DNA from: an uncultured bacterium
Lineage (GTDB): Bacteria; Bacillota; Clostridia; Lachnospirales; Lachnospiraceae
Reading direction: 5' to 3'
Assembly (NCBI GenBank): GCA_947574055.1
Contig: CANPIC010000001.1
Coordinates: 1 to 64,000, forward strand
Length of the DNA: 64,000 bases
Program-made: the position numbers and the translations under genes
Notes under the pieces: model-generated
Told to the model about the DNA's origin: nothing
Databases searched by the model: none
Seen by the model: the letters and a program-made list of their open reading frames with translations, nothing else
Shown here: piece by piece, positions 8,811-17,364 of the stretch
Position numbering within the stretch: the stretch's first letter is position 1
How the letters are laid out: each line of letters opens with the position of its first letter

Positions 8811-10700
8811 ATGAAAAAAAAGGTACTGAATTACAAGCTGATCACGAGGCGGGCATTTCTGCTTGCTTATGATATCATTGCCGTTTGCTGCAGCAATTTC
8901 CTGGCGCTGCTTCTGCGGTACGAATTTCAGATGGATGAGATACCGGACTACTTTATGGATGCGGTATGGGCGCATCTGCCTGTCAGTATATTGCTTACGC
9001 TGCTGTTATTTTATTTTTTCAAACTTTATCACAGCCTCTGGGCCTATGCAGGTGTCAGCGAGATGCAGAATATCATTGTGGCCAGCTTTGCCAGTGCGGC
9101 GCTGCAGGGTGTGACACTGCTTGTTTTTGACAGGGATGTTCCCAAGAGTTACTATTTTTTCAATGCCTTTTTGCTGGTAGGTGCCACGATGATGAGCCGG
9201 TTTGCCTATCGTTTCGCAAGAGAAAAGCGGCGGCGGATGCACAATAAGAAAAATGGCATTGCCGTGATGATTGTGGGCGCGGGCGATGCGGGCAATACGA
9301 TCATCAAGGAGATCAATTCCAGCTATTTCAGCACGATGCGCATCCGGGCTATCATAGATGATGATCCGCATAAGCAGGGGAGATTCATCCAGGGGATCAA
9401 GGTTGTGGGCGGCCGGGATACGATTGTGGAAAATGCGGCGTTATTTGGTATTGATGAGATCATCATAGCCATTCCGTCCGCGGGGCGCCGCACGATCAAA
9501 GAGATCGTGGAGATCGCGGGCCAGACCAACTGCAAGCTGCGGACACTGCCGGGGATGTATCAGCTTGTAAACGGTGAAGTGGACGTCAGCAAACTGCGGG
9601 ATGTGGATGTGGAAGATCTGCTGGGGCGGGAGCCGATCAAGGTGGATCTGGACTCTATCCTGGGGTATGTCAGCGGTAAGACGGTGCTGGTCACCGGTGG
9701 CGGCGGTTCCATCGGAAGTGAGTTGTGCAGGCAGATTGCTTCCCATCGTCCCCGCAGGCTGATCATCGTGGATATTTATGAAAACAATGCCTATGACATA
9801 CAGCAGGAACTGCGACTGAAATATCCGGATCTGGATTTGATCGCCCTGATCGCTTCCGTACGCAATACCAATCGGATCAATAAGATTTTTGAAGTGTATG
9901 GTCCGGATATTGTCTATCACGCGGCGGCTCATAAACATGTGCCGCTGATGGAGGTCAGTCCGGATGAGGCCATAAAAAACAATGTGTTCGGTACATGGAA
10001 AACGGCGCAGGCGGCGGCCATGAACAATGTGAAAAAGTTTGTGATGATCTCCACGGATAAGGCGGTCAATCCCACCAATGTGATGGGAGCTTCCAAACGG
10101 ATCTGTGAAATGATCATTCAGACATTTAATAAATACTATGATACGGAGTTTGTTGCCGTGCGTTTTGGCAATGTACTTGGCAGTAATGGCAGTGTGATTC
10201 CCCTGTTTCGCAAACAGATCGAAGCCGGGGGGCCAGTGACGGTGACTCACCCTGATATCATCCGTTACTTTATGACCATACCGGAGGCGGTTTCCCTTGT
10301 ACTGCAGGCAGGAGCCTATGCAAAGGGCGGGGAGATCTTTATTCTCGATATGGGTGAGCCGGTGAAGATACTTGATCTGGCCAAAAATCTGATCCGGCTG
10401 TCGGGGTATAAGGTGGAAGATGATATCAGGATCGAGTTTACCGGGCTGCGTCCCGGGGAAAAACTGTACGAAGAGCTGCTGATGGATGAAGAGGGCATGC
10501 GGGAAACGGAAAACAGACTGATTCATATCGGCAGGCCGATCGAGTTTGACGAAAGGAAATTCTTTGTTCAGCTCAACAATCTGAAGGCAGCGGTGGAGGC
10601 CGAACAGGATGATGTACGGGAACTGATCAGAGAGATTGTGCCTACGTATATGCCGCAGAAGGGTGCACAGATGGCAGAGACAGAAAATGGGGGACAGTAG
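8811..10700 (+). CDS. pglF: Membrane-bound UDP-GlcNAc 4,6-dehydratase (PglF/WbpM/CapD type)
   Basis: A 629-residue enzyme of the large membrane-anchored SDR class. The first 120 residues hold four membrane helices, then comes a CoA-binding-like Rossmann domain (VMIVGAGDAGNTI near residue 155), and the dehydratase domain begins with the NAD motif GGGGSIGSE at 296-304. The catalytic strip shows T415, D416, K417 and M425-GAS-K429, with Met where ordinary SDRs have Tyr, as in PglF and WbpM. It makes UDP-4-keto-6-deoxy-GlcNAc, the first step toward bacillosamine or QuiNAc/FucNAc sugars. The 4-aminotransferase and initiating transferase follow directly, which favours the bacillosamine route. An A8 run begins at codon 2. 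Confidence 0.92.
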   Translation: MKKKVLNYKLITRRAFLLAYDIIAVCCSNFLALLLRYEFQMDEIPDYFMDAVWAHLPVSILLTLLLFYFFKLYHSLWAYAGVSEMQNIIVASFASAALQGVTLLVFDRDVPKSYYFFNAFLLVGATMMSRFAYRFAREKRRRMHNKKNGIAVMIVGAGDAGNTIIKEINSSYFSTMRIRAIIDDDPHKQGRFIQGIKVVGGRDTIVENAALFGIDEIIIAIPSAGRRTIKEIVEIAGQTNCKLRTLPGMYQLVNGEVDVSKLRDVDVEDLLGREPIKVDLDSILGYVSGKTVLVTGGGGSIGSELCRQIASHRPRRLIIVDIYENNAYDIQQELRLKYPDLDLIALIASVRNTNRINKIFEVYGPDIVYHAAAHKHVPLMEVSPDEAIKNNVFGTWKTAQAAAMNNVKKFVMISTDKAVNPTNVMGASKRICEMIIQTFNKYYDTEFVAVRFGNVLGSNGSVIPLFRKQIEAGGPVTVTHPDIIRYFMTIPEAVSLVLQAGAYAKGGEIFILDMGEPVKILDLAKNLIRLSGYKVEDDIRIEFTGLRPGEKLYEELLMDEEGMRETENRLIHIGRPIEFDERKFFVQLNNLKAAVEAEQDDVRELIREIVPTYMPQKGAQMAETENGGQ

Positions 10701-10751
10701 ACGCTCCGGCAGGTTATGTCAGGAACGATCATCAGGAAGGGAGTTTTCGGG

Positions 10752-11882
10752 ATGGAAAGAAAGAGGATTTATCTGGCCTCTCCCACCATGCATGGGTGGG
10801 AGCAGAAGTTTGTGCAGGAGGTGTTTGATTCCAACTGGGTGGCACCGGTGGGACCGGACGTCAATGCTTTTGAAAAAGAGGTGGCGGAATATGCCGGTAT
10901 CGGGTATGCGGCGGCAGTCAGTGCGGGAACGGCAGCCATTCATCTGGCACTGAAACTTCTGGAGGTAAAAGAAGGGGACGTAGTGCTTTGTTCCGATCTT
11001 ACTTTTTCTGCCAGCTGTAACCCTATTTGCTATGAAAAGGCGGTTCCTGTCTTTGTGGACAGTGAGCCGGATACCTGGGATATGTCCCCGGATGCCCTGC
11101 GGCGGGCGCTGAAGAAGTATCCACATGCCAAAGCGGTAATCTGTGTTCACCTCTATGGAACACCGGCCAGGCTGGATGAGATTCTGGCAATCTGTCAGGA
11201 GGCGGGGGTACCGATGATTGAGGATGCGGCGGAATCTCTGTCTTCCACCTATAAGGGAAAACAGACCGGTACATTTGGCCGGTTTGGGATATTTTCTTTT
11301 AACGGGAACAAGATCATCACCACTTCCAGCGGCGGTATGCTGGTATCGGATGACAGGGAAGCCATAGAGCGGGCGCGTTTCCTGGCCACGCAGGCAAGAG
11401 ATGTGGCCAGACATTATCAACATTCGCAGATTGGCTATAACTATCGTATGAGCAATGTGCTGGCGGGGATCGGCAGAGGACAGATGAAATCGCTTGCCTT
11501 GCACAAGGAACAAAAACAGGAAATCTATCGCACCTATCAGGAATCTTTTGCGGACATGGAAGAGATCACGATGAATCCGCTGAATCCTGCCGGCGAAGCC
11601 AATAACTGGCTGTCCTGCATGACGATCGCACCTGGCGCCGGGGTGACGCGGGATCAGATCATCGACGCATTGGAGGCGGAAAACATCGAATCCAGACCTA
11701 TCTGGAAGCCCATGCATCTGCAGCCGGTATTTGCAGGCTGTGATTTCTTCTCCCATGGGGAGGCAGAAAGTGTGGGGGCAGATATCTTTGACAGGGGGCT
11801 TTGTCTGCCCAGTGATGTGAAAAATACAAAAGAAGATATGGAGCGGGTCATCGGCATTGTACGTGGTGTTTTCGGAAAGTGA
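10752..11882 (+). CDS. pglE: UDP-4-keto-6-deoxy-GlcNAc 4-aminotransferase (PglE-like)
   Basis: A 376-residue DegT/DnrJ/EryC1 aminotransferase. The ATG at 10752 is chosen because AGGAAGGGAG precedes it at proper spacing and the protein then starts with the family-typical RIYLASPTMHGWEQ; an upstream ATG at 10716 lacks a good site. The PLP aspartate lies in IEDAAESL near residue 157 and the Schiff-base lysine is K187 in NGNKIITTSSGG. It would aminate the product of the preceding PglF to UDP-4-amino-4,6-dideoxy-GlcNAc. A PglD acetyltransferase is not visible nearby, so a GNAT elsewhere in the window, or a gene outside it, would be needed to complete diacetylbacillosamine. Confidence 0.88.
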   Translation: MERKRIYLASPTMHGWEQKFVQEVFDSNWVAPVGPDVNAFEKEVAEYAGIGYAAAVSAGTAAIHLALKLLEVKEGDVVLCSDLTFSASCNPICYEKAVPVFVDSEPDTWDMSPDALRRALKKYPHAKAVICVHLYGTPARLDEILAICQEAGVPMIEDAAESLSSTYKGKQTGTFGRFGIFSFNGNKIITTSSGGMLVSDDREAIERARFLATQARDVARHYQHSQIGYNYRMSNVLAGIGRGQMKSLALHKEQKQEIYRTYQESFADMEEITMNPLNPAGEANNWLSCMTIAPGAGVTRDQIIDALEAENIESRPIWKPMHLQPVFAGCDFFSHGEAESVGADIFDRGLCLPSDVKNTKEDMERVIGIVRGVFGK

Positions 11883-11932
11883 AGCAGCAGGCAGAGCAGT
11901 GGCATAAGACTGATGCAGGGAAGGTAAGACGG

Positions 11933-12559
11933 ATGTACCGTTTATTTGTAAAACGTTTTTTGGATATTGTGTTATCCGGTATAGCACTTATTTTGCTAAG
12001 TCCGGTACTGCTCGTTCTGGCAGTGCTGGTGCGGATCAGGCTGGGAAGCCCGGTGATCTTTCATCAGGAGAGGCCGGGATACAGAGAACGGATATTTACG
12101 CTGTGCAAGTTCCGGACGATGACAGATGCGCGGGATGAAAAGGGAGAACTGCTGCCGGATGCTGAGCGGCTGACTGCATTTGGTTCTTTCCTGCGCAGGA
12201 CCAGCCTGGATGAATTGCCGGAACTTTTTAATATTTTCCGCGGAGATATGAGTATTATCGGTCCTCGGCCCCTTCTGACCGGGTATCTGCCCTATTATAC
12301 GGAGCGGGAGCGCCTGCGCCATACGGTGCGGCCGGGGCTGACGGGACTGGCGCAGGTAAGCGGGCGCAATTTCATTGCCTGGAATGACCGTCTTGCAAAG
12401 GATGTGGAATATGTGGAGAATCTGTCATTTCTGACAGACCTTAACATATTGTGGAAGACGGTGATGGTCGTAATGAAGGAAGAAGATGTGGCGGTAGAGA
12501 CAGATTCCGTAGAGGGGTATCTGTGGGATGAGAGAGAGAAACAGAGGGAGATGCCATGA
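11933..12559 (+). CDS. pglC: Initiating undecaprenyl-phosphate glycosyl-1-phosphate transferase (PglC type)
   Basis: A 208-residue monotopic phosphoglycosyltransferase. It begins YRLFVKRFLDIVLSGIALILL, a short re-entrant membrane helix, and carries KFRTMTDARD near residue 60 and the catalytic block SLDELPELFNIFRGDMSIIG, followed by PRPLL. A GTG start at 11879 would add 18 residues; the ATG at 11933 has GGGAAGG at good spacing and gives the usual PglC length. It transfers a sugar 1-phosphate, most likely from the UDP-bacillosamine-type product of the two preceding genes, to undecaprenyl phosphate and so starts the module B glycan. It overlaps the next gene by 4 bp. Confidence 0.88.
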   Translation: MYRLFVKRFLDIVLSGIALILLSPVLLVLAVLVRIRLGSPVIFHQERPGYRERIFTLCKFRTMTDARDEKGELLPDAERLTAFGSFLRRTSLDELPELFNIFRGDMSIIGPRPLLTGYLPYYTERERLRHTVRPGLTGLAQVSGRNFIAWNDRLAKDVEYVENLSFLTDLNILWKTVMVVMKEEDVAVETDSVEGYLWDEREKQREMP

Positions 12560-13833
12560 AAATAGAGAAACTGTCGACACCCTGTTATGTGATTCATAAA
12601 AACATACTGCAGCAGGGCATCGCTCTTTTAAAGTGTGCACTGGAAACAAACTGGAATCGCCATATTGTGGGGTATTCCTTTAAGACCAATGCGCTGCCAT
12701 GGGCGCTGATGCAGATGAAGGCCGCGGGATTTTATGCGGAAGTAGTGTCAGAAGACGAATATGATCTGGCCCGCTACCTGGGATTTTCCCATGTGATCTA
12801 TAACGGGCCGGTCAAGAGCAGGGCCTCTTTTGTAGATGCCCTGCAAAGAGGACATATTGTGAATCTGGATGCGGAGCGGGAACTTGACTGGCTGGAAGAG
12901 AGTGGACTGAAAGAGGGGAAAGTGGGCCTGCGGGTGAATTTTGATCTGGAAGCGCTCTGCCCCGGCGAGACTTCTTCCGGGGAAGAGGGTGGCCGGTTTG
13001 GTTTTTCCTATGAGACGGGTGCGCTGCAGCGTGCCATGCAGCGGCTGGATCAGGCCGGGATCAGGCTTTCGGGGCTGCATTTGCATGCCAGCAGTAAGAC
13101 GAGGAGTATCAATATATATCGGGCACTGGCCCGGATGGCCGTCAGGCTGAAACAGGAATATGACCTCCATCCGGACTATATCGACATCGGCGGCGGCTAT
13201 TTTGGCGGAATGGAAAATAAGCCGGCGTTTCCGGATTATATGCAGGCGGTCCGGGAAGAACTGCTGGCTGCCTATTCACCGGAGGAGACTACTCTGATTG
13301 TGGAACCGGGGACGTCTCTGATTACGCCGCCCATCGAATATCTGGCCACTGTGGTGGACTGCAAGGATACCCATGCAGGCCGTTTTGTGGTGACTAATGG
13401 CAGCCGCAGCGATGTGGACCCGCTGCATGGGAAGCAGTCCTATTTTCATGACATAAGGTATGGGCGGGCTGATGATAACGAGCGTTATATAATTGCCGGC
13501 GGTGGGACGCCGGGAGAAGAGGCTGCCGAGGGGGCAGTGGGACGGCAGGGAATCGCGTCGGCGGAGAGAAAGATTCTTGCGCAGCAGATTATTTGTGGTT
13601 ATACCTGTATGGAAAATGACAGGCTGTTTGTACTGCATGACCAGCCGCAGCTTAGTCCGGGGGATGTGATTGCCTTTCAGAAATCAGGCGGGTATACCAT
13701 GTGTCTGACCCCCCTTTTTATCCGCTATTTTCCGCCTGTCTATGTGGAGGAGGACGGGGAGTATACCTGTGTCAGGGAGCGGTGGAGTACGGAAGAATAT
13801 GTAAGGAAAAACAGATTCCGTGATCCGTTTTAA
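12556..13833 (+). CDS. PLP-dependent decarboxylase, fold III (diaminopimelate/ornithine decarboxylase-like)
   Basis: A 425-residue alanine-racemase-fold decarboxylase. The PLP lysine is K43 in GYSFKTNALP, and IDIGGGYFGG and VEPGTSL give the phosphate and product-site motifs. The usual active-site CESGD appears as C351-M-E-N-D355, which keeps Cys and Asp but changes the residues that bind the distal substrate group, so the substrate is probably not meso-diaminopimelate. An insertion of about 25 residues (GGGTPGEEAAEG onwards, near 315-340) is also unusual. It lies between an initiating transferase and an ATP-grasp ligase, so a role in making an amine for glycan modification is likelier than lysine synthesis (inference). 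The gene overlaps the PglC-like gene by 4 bp. Confidence 0.8.
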   Translation: MKIEKLSTPCYVIHKNILQQGIALLKCALETNWNRHIVGYSFKTNALPWALMQMKAAGFYAEVVSEDEYDLARYLGFSHVIYNGPVKSRASFVDALQRGHIVNLDAERELDWLEESGLKEGKVGLRVNFDLEALCPGETSSGEEGGRFGFSYETGALQRAMQRLDQAGIRLSGLHLHASSKTRSINIYRALARMAVRLKQEYDLHPDYIDIGGGYFGGMENKPAFPDYMQAVREELLAAYSPEETTLIVEPGTSLITPPIEYLATVVDCKDTHAGRFVVTNGSRSDVDPLHGKQSYFHDIRYGRADDNERYIIAGGGTPGEEAAEGAVGRQGIASAERKILAQQIICGYTCMENDRLFVLHDQPQLSPGDVIAFQKSGGYTMCLTPLFIRYFPPVYVEEDGEYTCVRERWSTEEYVRKNRFRDPF

Positions 13834-13846
13834 GAGAGGTTATCGT

Positions 13847-14821
13847 ATGAACATATTGATTACAAGCTGTGGTACCAGAAATAAGATCATCACCTATTTT
13901 AAGGAGGCGCTGGCGGGGAAGGGCAGCGTGATCGCAACGGACTGCAGCCCCAATGCGCCCGCGCTGTATGAGGCGGATGCGCATTATATTGTCCCCCGCA
14001 TGACAGAGCCGGGGTATGTGGAAGTATTATATGAGATCTGCCGCAAAGAAAAGATAACAGGCGTTCTTTCCCTGATCGACCCGGAACTCTCCCTGCTGGC
14101 ACTGCACGAAGAGCAGTTCCGGGCCCTGGGGGTTACAGTGCTTGGTTCTTCCTATGAGTTGTGTGAGCGGACACTGGACAAATGGCAGATGTATCAGTGG
14201 TTGCAGGCGCACGGTTATCTCTGCGCCCGTTCTTATATGGATGTGGAGGCTTTTCTTGCGGATGTGCAGGCGGGGCTTTTGTCGTATCCGGTCTTTGTCA
14301 AACCGGCGCGTGGCAGTGCCAGTATCGCTATTTCCAAGGCTTATGATGAGGAAACGGTGCGGCTGCTCGTAAGCCATGGGGAAGATATGATGATTCAGGA
14401 ATTTCTGGATGGCCAGGAGATCGGTGCGGATTGTTATATTGATCTGATCAGCAAAAAGGTGGTATCCGTCTTTACAAAAAAGAAGCTGGTCATGCGTGCC
14501 GGAGAGACAGACAAAGGTGTTTCCTTCCGGGATGAGAAACTTTTCGCCCTGCTGACACGCTTTATCGAAGAAGCGGGATTCCTGGGACCGATTGATATTG
14601 ATATTTTCGAGATAGACGGCGCATATTATATCTCGGAAGTCAATCCCCGGTTTGGCGGCGGCTATCCGCATGCCTTTGCCTGCGGTGTCGATCATATGAC
14701 GATGATTGTCAACAATCTGCAGGGCAGGGAGAATCCTTCGGTGACAGGCAGCTATGAGGAAGGGCTGGTTATGATGAAATACAGTGAGATCATGCTGCGG
14801 AAAGGCACGGAAAACGGATGA
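13847..14821 (+). CDS. ATP-grasp ligase (carbamoyl-phosphate-synthase/D-Ala-D-Ala-ligase-like)
   Basis: A 324-residue ATP-grasp protein. The start is the ATG at 13847 after GAGAGG; nine more residues would run into the upstream gene. It has the N-terminal pre-ATP-grasp Rossmann-like part (MNILITSCGTRNKI), ATP-binding YPVFVKPARGSASIAI near residues 150-165, MIQEFLDGQEIGADCY, and Mg-binding ISEVNPRFGGGYPHA near residues 262-276. Such enzymes form amide or peptide bonds through acyl phosphates. It is 13 bp downstream of the decarboxylase and followed by GT and uronic-acid genes; joining an amine to a uronate carboxyl, or an amino acid to an amino sugar, are the reasonable ideas (inference). Confidence 0.8.
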   Translation: MNILITSCGTRNKIITYFKEALAGKGSVIATDCSPNAPALYEADAHYIVPRMTEPGYVEVLYEICRKEKITGVLSLIDPELSLLALHEEQFRALGVTVLGSSYELCERTLDKWQMYQWLQAHGYLCARSYMDVEAFLADVQAGLLSYPVFVKPARGSASIAISKAYDEETVRLLVSHGEDMMIQEFLDGQEIGADCYIDLISKKVVSVFTKKKLVMRAGETDKGVSFRDEKLFALLTRFIEEAGFLGPIDIDIFEIDGAYYISEVNPRFGGGYPHAFACGVDHMTMIVNNLQGRENPSVTGSYEEGLVMMKYSEIMLRKGTENG

Positions 14822-15939
14822 AAAAAGTGCTGATCGCCATCAATTTTGACGAGGGACTGTTTAACTTCCGCAGGGAATTGCTGGAAGCACTGCTGGATGG
14901 TGGATATGAAGTCCACGTTGCAGTACCTGCGGGGGAATTTACCGGCACATTAAAAAAAATGGGCTGTGTCTTTCATGATACTGTTTTGCGGCGCCGGGGC
15001 ACCAATCCCCTGCAGGAACTTGCGCTGCTGCGCACATATGAGCGTATCCTTGGCCGCGTAAGGCCGGACGTAGTGCTGACTTATACGATCAAGCCCAATG
15101 TTTATATGGGATTTTTATGCGGTCGAAGGAAGATTCCCTATCTTACGACCATAACGGGGCTGGGGACGGCTGTGGAAGGAAACGGGCCTTTGCAGCACCT
15201 GACCCGTGTCCTGTACCGGGCTGCACTGAAACATGCGGCGACGGTTTTTTTTCAGAACAGGACAAATGAGAAGATGTTCCGGGACAGAGGGATTGCGCCG
15301 GGTCGGCATCGGATGCTGCCGGGATCAGGGGTAAATCTGCAGCGGTTTGCTTACCAGCAATTTCCAGAAGGCAGTGAGGTGGGTTTTCTGTTCATTTCCC
15401 GTATCAGGAAAGAAAAGGGGATTGAGGAATATCTGGACGCCGCTGCCGCGATCCGTGCGCGTCATCCGCAGACACGCTTTCGAATCCTGGGCTTTCTGGA
15501 AGAGGATTATACCGGGCGGGAGCGGTTTGCGCGGCTGCAGGCAGACGGGGTCATTGCATTTATTGGCAGTGTGGAAGATGTCCGGCCCTATATCCGGGAG
15601 AGCCAGTGCATCATCCATCCTTCTTTTTATCCGGAAGGGATGTCCAATGTCTGCCTGGAAAGCGCAGCCTGCGGGCGGGCGGTGATCACCACTGACCATC
15701 CGGGATGCCGGGAGACAGTGCGGGACGGGGTAAGCGGTTTCCTGATCCGCAGGCAGGACAGTGCGGATTTAATAGATAAAATAGAACGGTTTCTGGCGCT
15801 GCCGCGCGAAGAGCGTATCCGGCTGGGGAGAAATGGCCGGCTCTATATGGAAGAGCAGTTTGACAGAAAGATCGTGGTCGGTCATTATCTGGACGCGGTC
15901 AGAGAGATAACGGAGGAAACAGCAAATGAGTTTATATGA
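14818..15939 (+). CDS. Glycosyltransferase family 4 (PglA-like)
   Basis: A 373-residue GT-B retaining glycosyltransferase. The N-terminal domain starts KVLIAINFDEGLFNFRREL, the inter-domain part shows ISRIRKEKGIEEYL, and the donor-binding EX7E motif is PEGMSNVCLESAACG near residues 272-285. TYTIKPNVYMG and TGLGTAVEG resemble PglA (GalNAc transfer to bacillosamine on lipid) and related N-acetylhexosaminyltransferases. It overlaps the ATP-grasp gene as ATGA, in the same operon as the PglC-like gene, so addition of the second sugar on the cytoplasmic face is the likely step. The exact donor is not determinable. Confidence 0.82.
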   Translation: MKKVLIAINFDEGLFNFRRELLEALLDGGYEVHVAVPAGEFTGTLKKMGCVFHDTVLRRRGTNPLQELALLRTYERILGRVRPDVVLTYTIKPNVYMGFLCGRRKIPYLTTITGLGTAVEGNGPLQHLTRVLYRAALKHAATVFFQNRTNEKMFRDRGIAPGRHRMLPGSGVNLQRFAYQQFPEGSEVGFLFISRIRKEKGIEEYLDAAAAIRARHPQTRFRILGFLEEDYTGRERFARLQADGVIAFIGSVEDVRPYIRESQCIIHPSFYPEGMSNVCLESAACGRAVITTDHPGCRETVRDGVSGFLIRRQDSADLIDKIERFLALPREERIRLGRNGRLYMEEQFDRKIVVGHYLDAVREITEETANEFI

Positions 15940-17242
15940 AAAACTGGTCAGAAAAGAAGAAAAACTGTCTCTGGTAGGTCTCGGTTATGTGGGGATGCCT
16001 ATCGCGGTGGCTTTTTCGAAAAAAATTGATGTTATTGGCTTTGATTTGAATGAAAATAAGATCAAACAGTATCAAAGCGGTATCGACCCCACCAGAGAGG
16101 TGGGCAATGAGGCCATTGCGGTATGCCGTGTGGATTTTACAGGTGATGAGAGTCGTCTGCGGGAGGCCAGATTTCATATCGTGGCCGTACCCACACCGGT
16201 CAATCCGGATCACACGCCGGATCTGACACCCGTGGAAGGCGCCAGTCGTATCCTGGGCCGTAATCTGACCAGGGGTTCCATTGTGGTATTTGAGTCCACC
16301 GTTTATCCGGGAGTCACAGAGGAGGTCTGTGTGCCGATTCTGGAAGCGGAATCAGGCCTTACCTGCGGCGCTGACTTTAAGATCGGTTACTCACCGGAGC
16401 GCATTAATCCCGGCGATCATGTGCACCGGCTGGAGACCATTACCAAGATCGTATCCGGAATGGACGAGGAGACACTGGAGGAAGTGGCAAAGGTGTATGA
16501 ACTGGTCGTGGAGGCCGGCGTGCACCGGGCAGCTTCGATTAAGGTAGCAGAAGCAGCCAAAGTCATTGAGAACAGCCAGCGGGATATCAACATCGCTTTT
16601 ATGAATGAGCTTTCGATTATATTCAATAAAATGGGCATTGACACCAAAGCCGTTCTGGAAGCCGCGGGCACCAAATGGAATTTCCTTAAATTTTTCCCCG
16701 GCCTGGTAGGCGGACACTGCATTGGTGTGGACCCCTATTACCTCACTTATAAAGCGGAACAGCTGGGCTATCATTCGCAGATCATATTGTCCGGCCGCCG
16801 GATTAATGATGATATGGGAAAATACGTGGCAGAGTGCCTCGTCAAAAACCTGATTCGCGCGAATATTCCCGTAAAAGGCGCCAGAGTGGCGATACTGGGC
16901 TTTACCTTCAAGGAAAACTGCCCGGATACCAGGAATACAAAAGTGATTGATATTGTCAGAGAATTGCAGGAATACGGTATTGACCCCCTGATTACCGATC
17001 CGGTGGCGGATGTGGCAGAGGCGCAGCGTGAGTATGGAGTCGTATTCACACCGGAAAAGGAGATTCACGATGTGGACGCCGTTATCCTGGCCGTTTCCCA
17101 TACGGAATATACCAAACTTACCATGGAGCAGATCGGCAGTATGTATGCGGCGGACAGAGAAGTAAAGGTTTTGACAGATATCAAAGGCATGCTCGATCGC
17201 CGGGTTTATGAAGAGGCAGGGTATCTTTACTGGCGCTTATAG
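15926..17242 (+). CDS. wbpO: UDP-N-acetyl-hexosamine 6-dehydrogenase (WbpO/TviB type)
   Basis: A 438-residue UDP-sugar dehydrogenase. The NAD motif VGLGYVGMPIA is at residues 17-27, the catalytic lysine region is KVAEAAKVIENSQRDINIAFMN, and the catalytic Cys is C265 in GGHCIGVDPYY. The ENSQRDINIA stretch and GHCIGVDPYY are typical of UDP-GlcNAc or UDP-GalNAc dehydrogenases (TviB, WbpO, VipA) rather than UDP-glucose dehydrogenase. It oxidises C6 in two steps to the uronic acid. With the C4-epimerase at 19516 it forms the TviB/TviC-like pair for UDP-GalNAcA. GGAGG lies 8 bases before the start. Confidence 0.87.
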   Translation: MSLYEKLVRKEEKLSLVGLGYVGMPIAVAFSKKIDVIGFDLNENKIKQYQSGIDPTREVGNEAIAVCRVDFTGDESRLREARFHIVAVPTPVNPDHTPDLTPVEGASRILGRNLTRGSIVVFESTVYPGVTEEVCVPILEAESGLTCGADFKIGYSPERINPGDHVHRLETITKIVSGMDEETLEEVAKVYELVVEAGVHRAASIKVAEAAKVIENSQRDINIAFMNELSIIFNKMGIDTKAVLEAAGTKWNFLKFFPGLVGGHCIGVDPYYLTYKAEQLGYHSQIILSGRRINDDMGKYVAECLVKNLIRANIPVKGARVAILGFTFKENCPDTRNTKVIDIVRELQEYGIDPLITDPVADVAEAQREYGVVFTPEKEIHDVDAVILAVSHTEYTKLTMEQIGSMYAADREVKVLTDIKGMLDRRVYEEAGYLYWRL

Positions 17243-17303
17243 AGGCAGCGCCAAAGAAAACGCCGCCGTGCGCAGGCAGACGGATGGATGTGATACTTTA
17301 TAT

Positions 17304-17332
17304 TTGCCTCTCCTTTACAAAAATGGTATACT
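17304..17332 (+). promoter_or_regulatory. Probable sigma-A promoter, extended -10
   Basis: TTGCCT at 17304-17309 and TATACT at 17327-17332 are 17 bases apart, with TG one base before the -10 (extended -10). It sits in the 122-base gap between the dehydrogenase and the PIG-L-like gene, whose AAAGGAGG and ATG follow about 30 bases later. It would allow the genes from 17365 onward to be expressed apart from the upstream operon. Confidence 0.55.
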
Positions 17333-17364
17333 TTTCATAAAGGGAAAGAAAGGAGGCTGCTGTT

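Noticed and set aside
9441-10526. Minus-strand open frame of about 360 codons
   Set aside because: It lies opposite the conserved dehydratase domain of the PglF-like gene and encodes a low-complexity His/Ile/Gln-rich sequence without motifs.
10719-11987. Long minus-strand open frame of about 420 codons
   Set aside because: It is antisense to the well-supported PglE-like gene, has no family motif or ribosome binding site, and arises from codon bias of the plus-strand gene.
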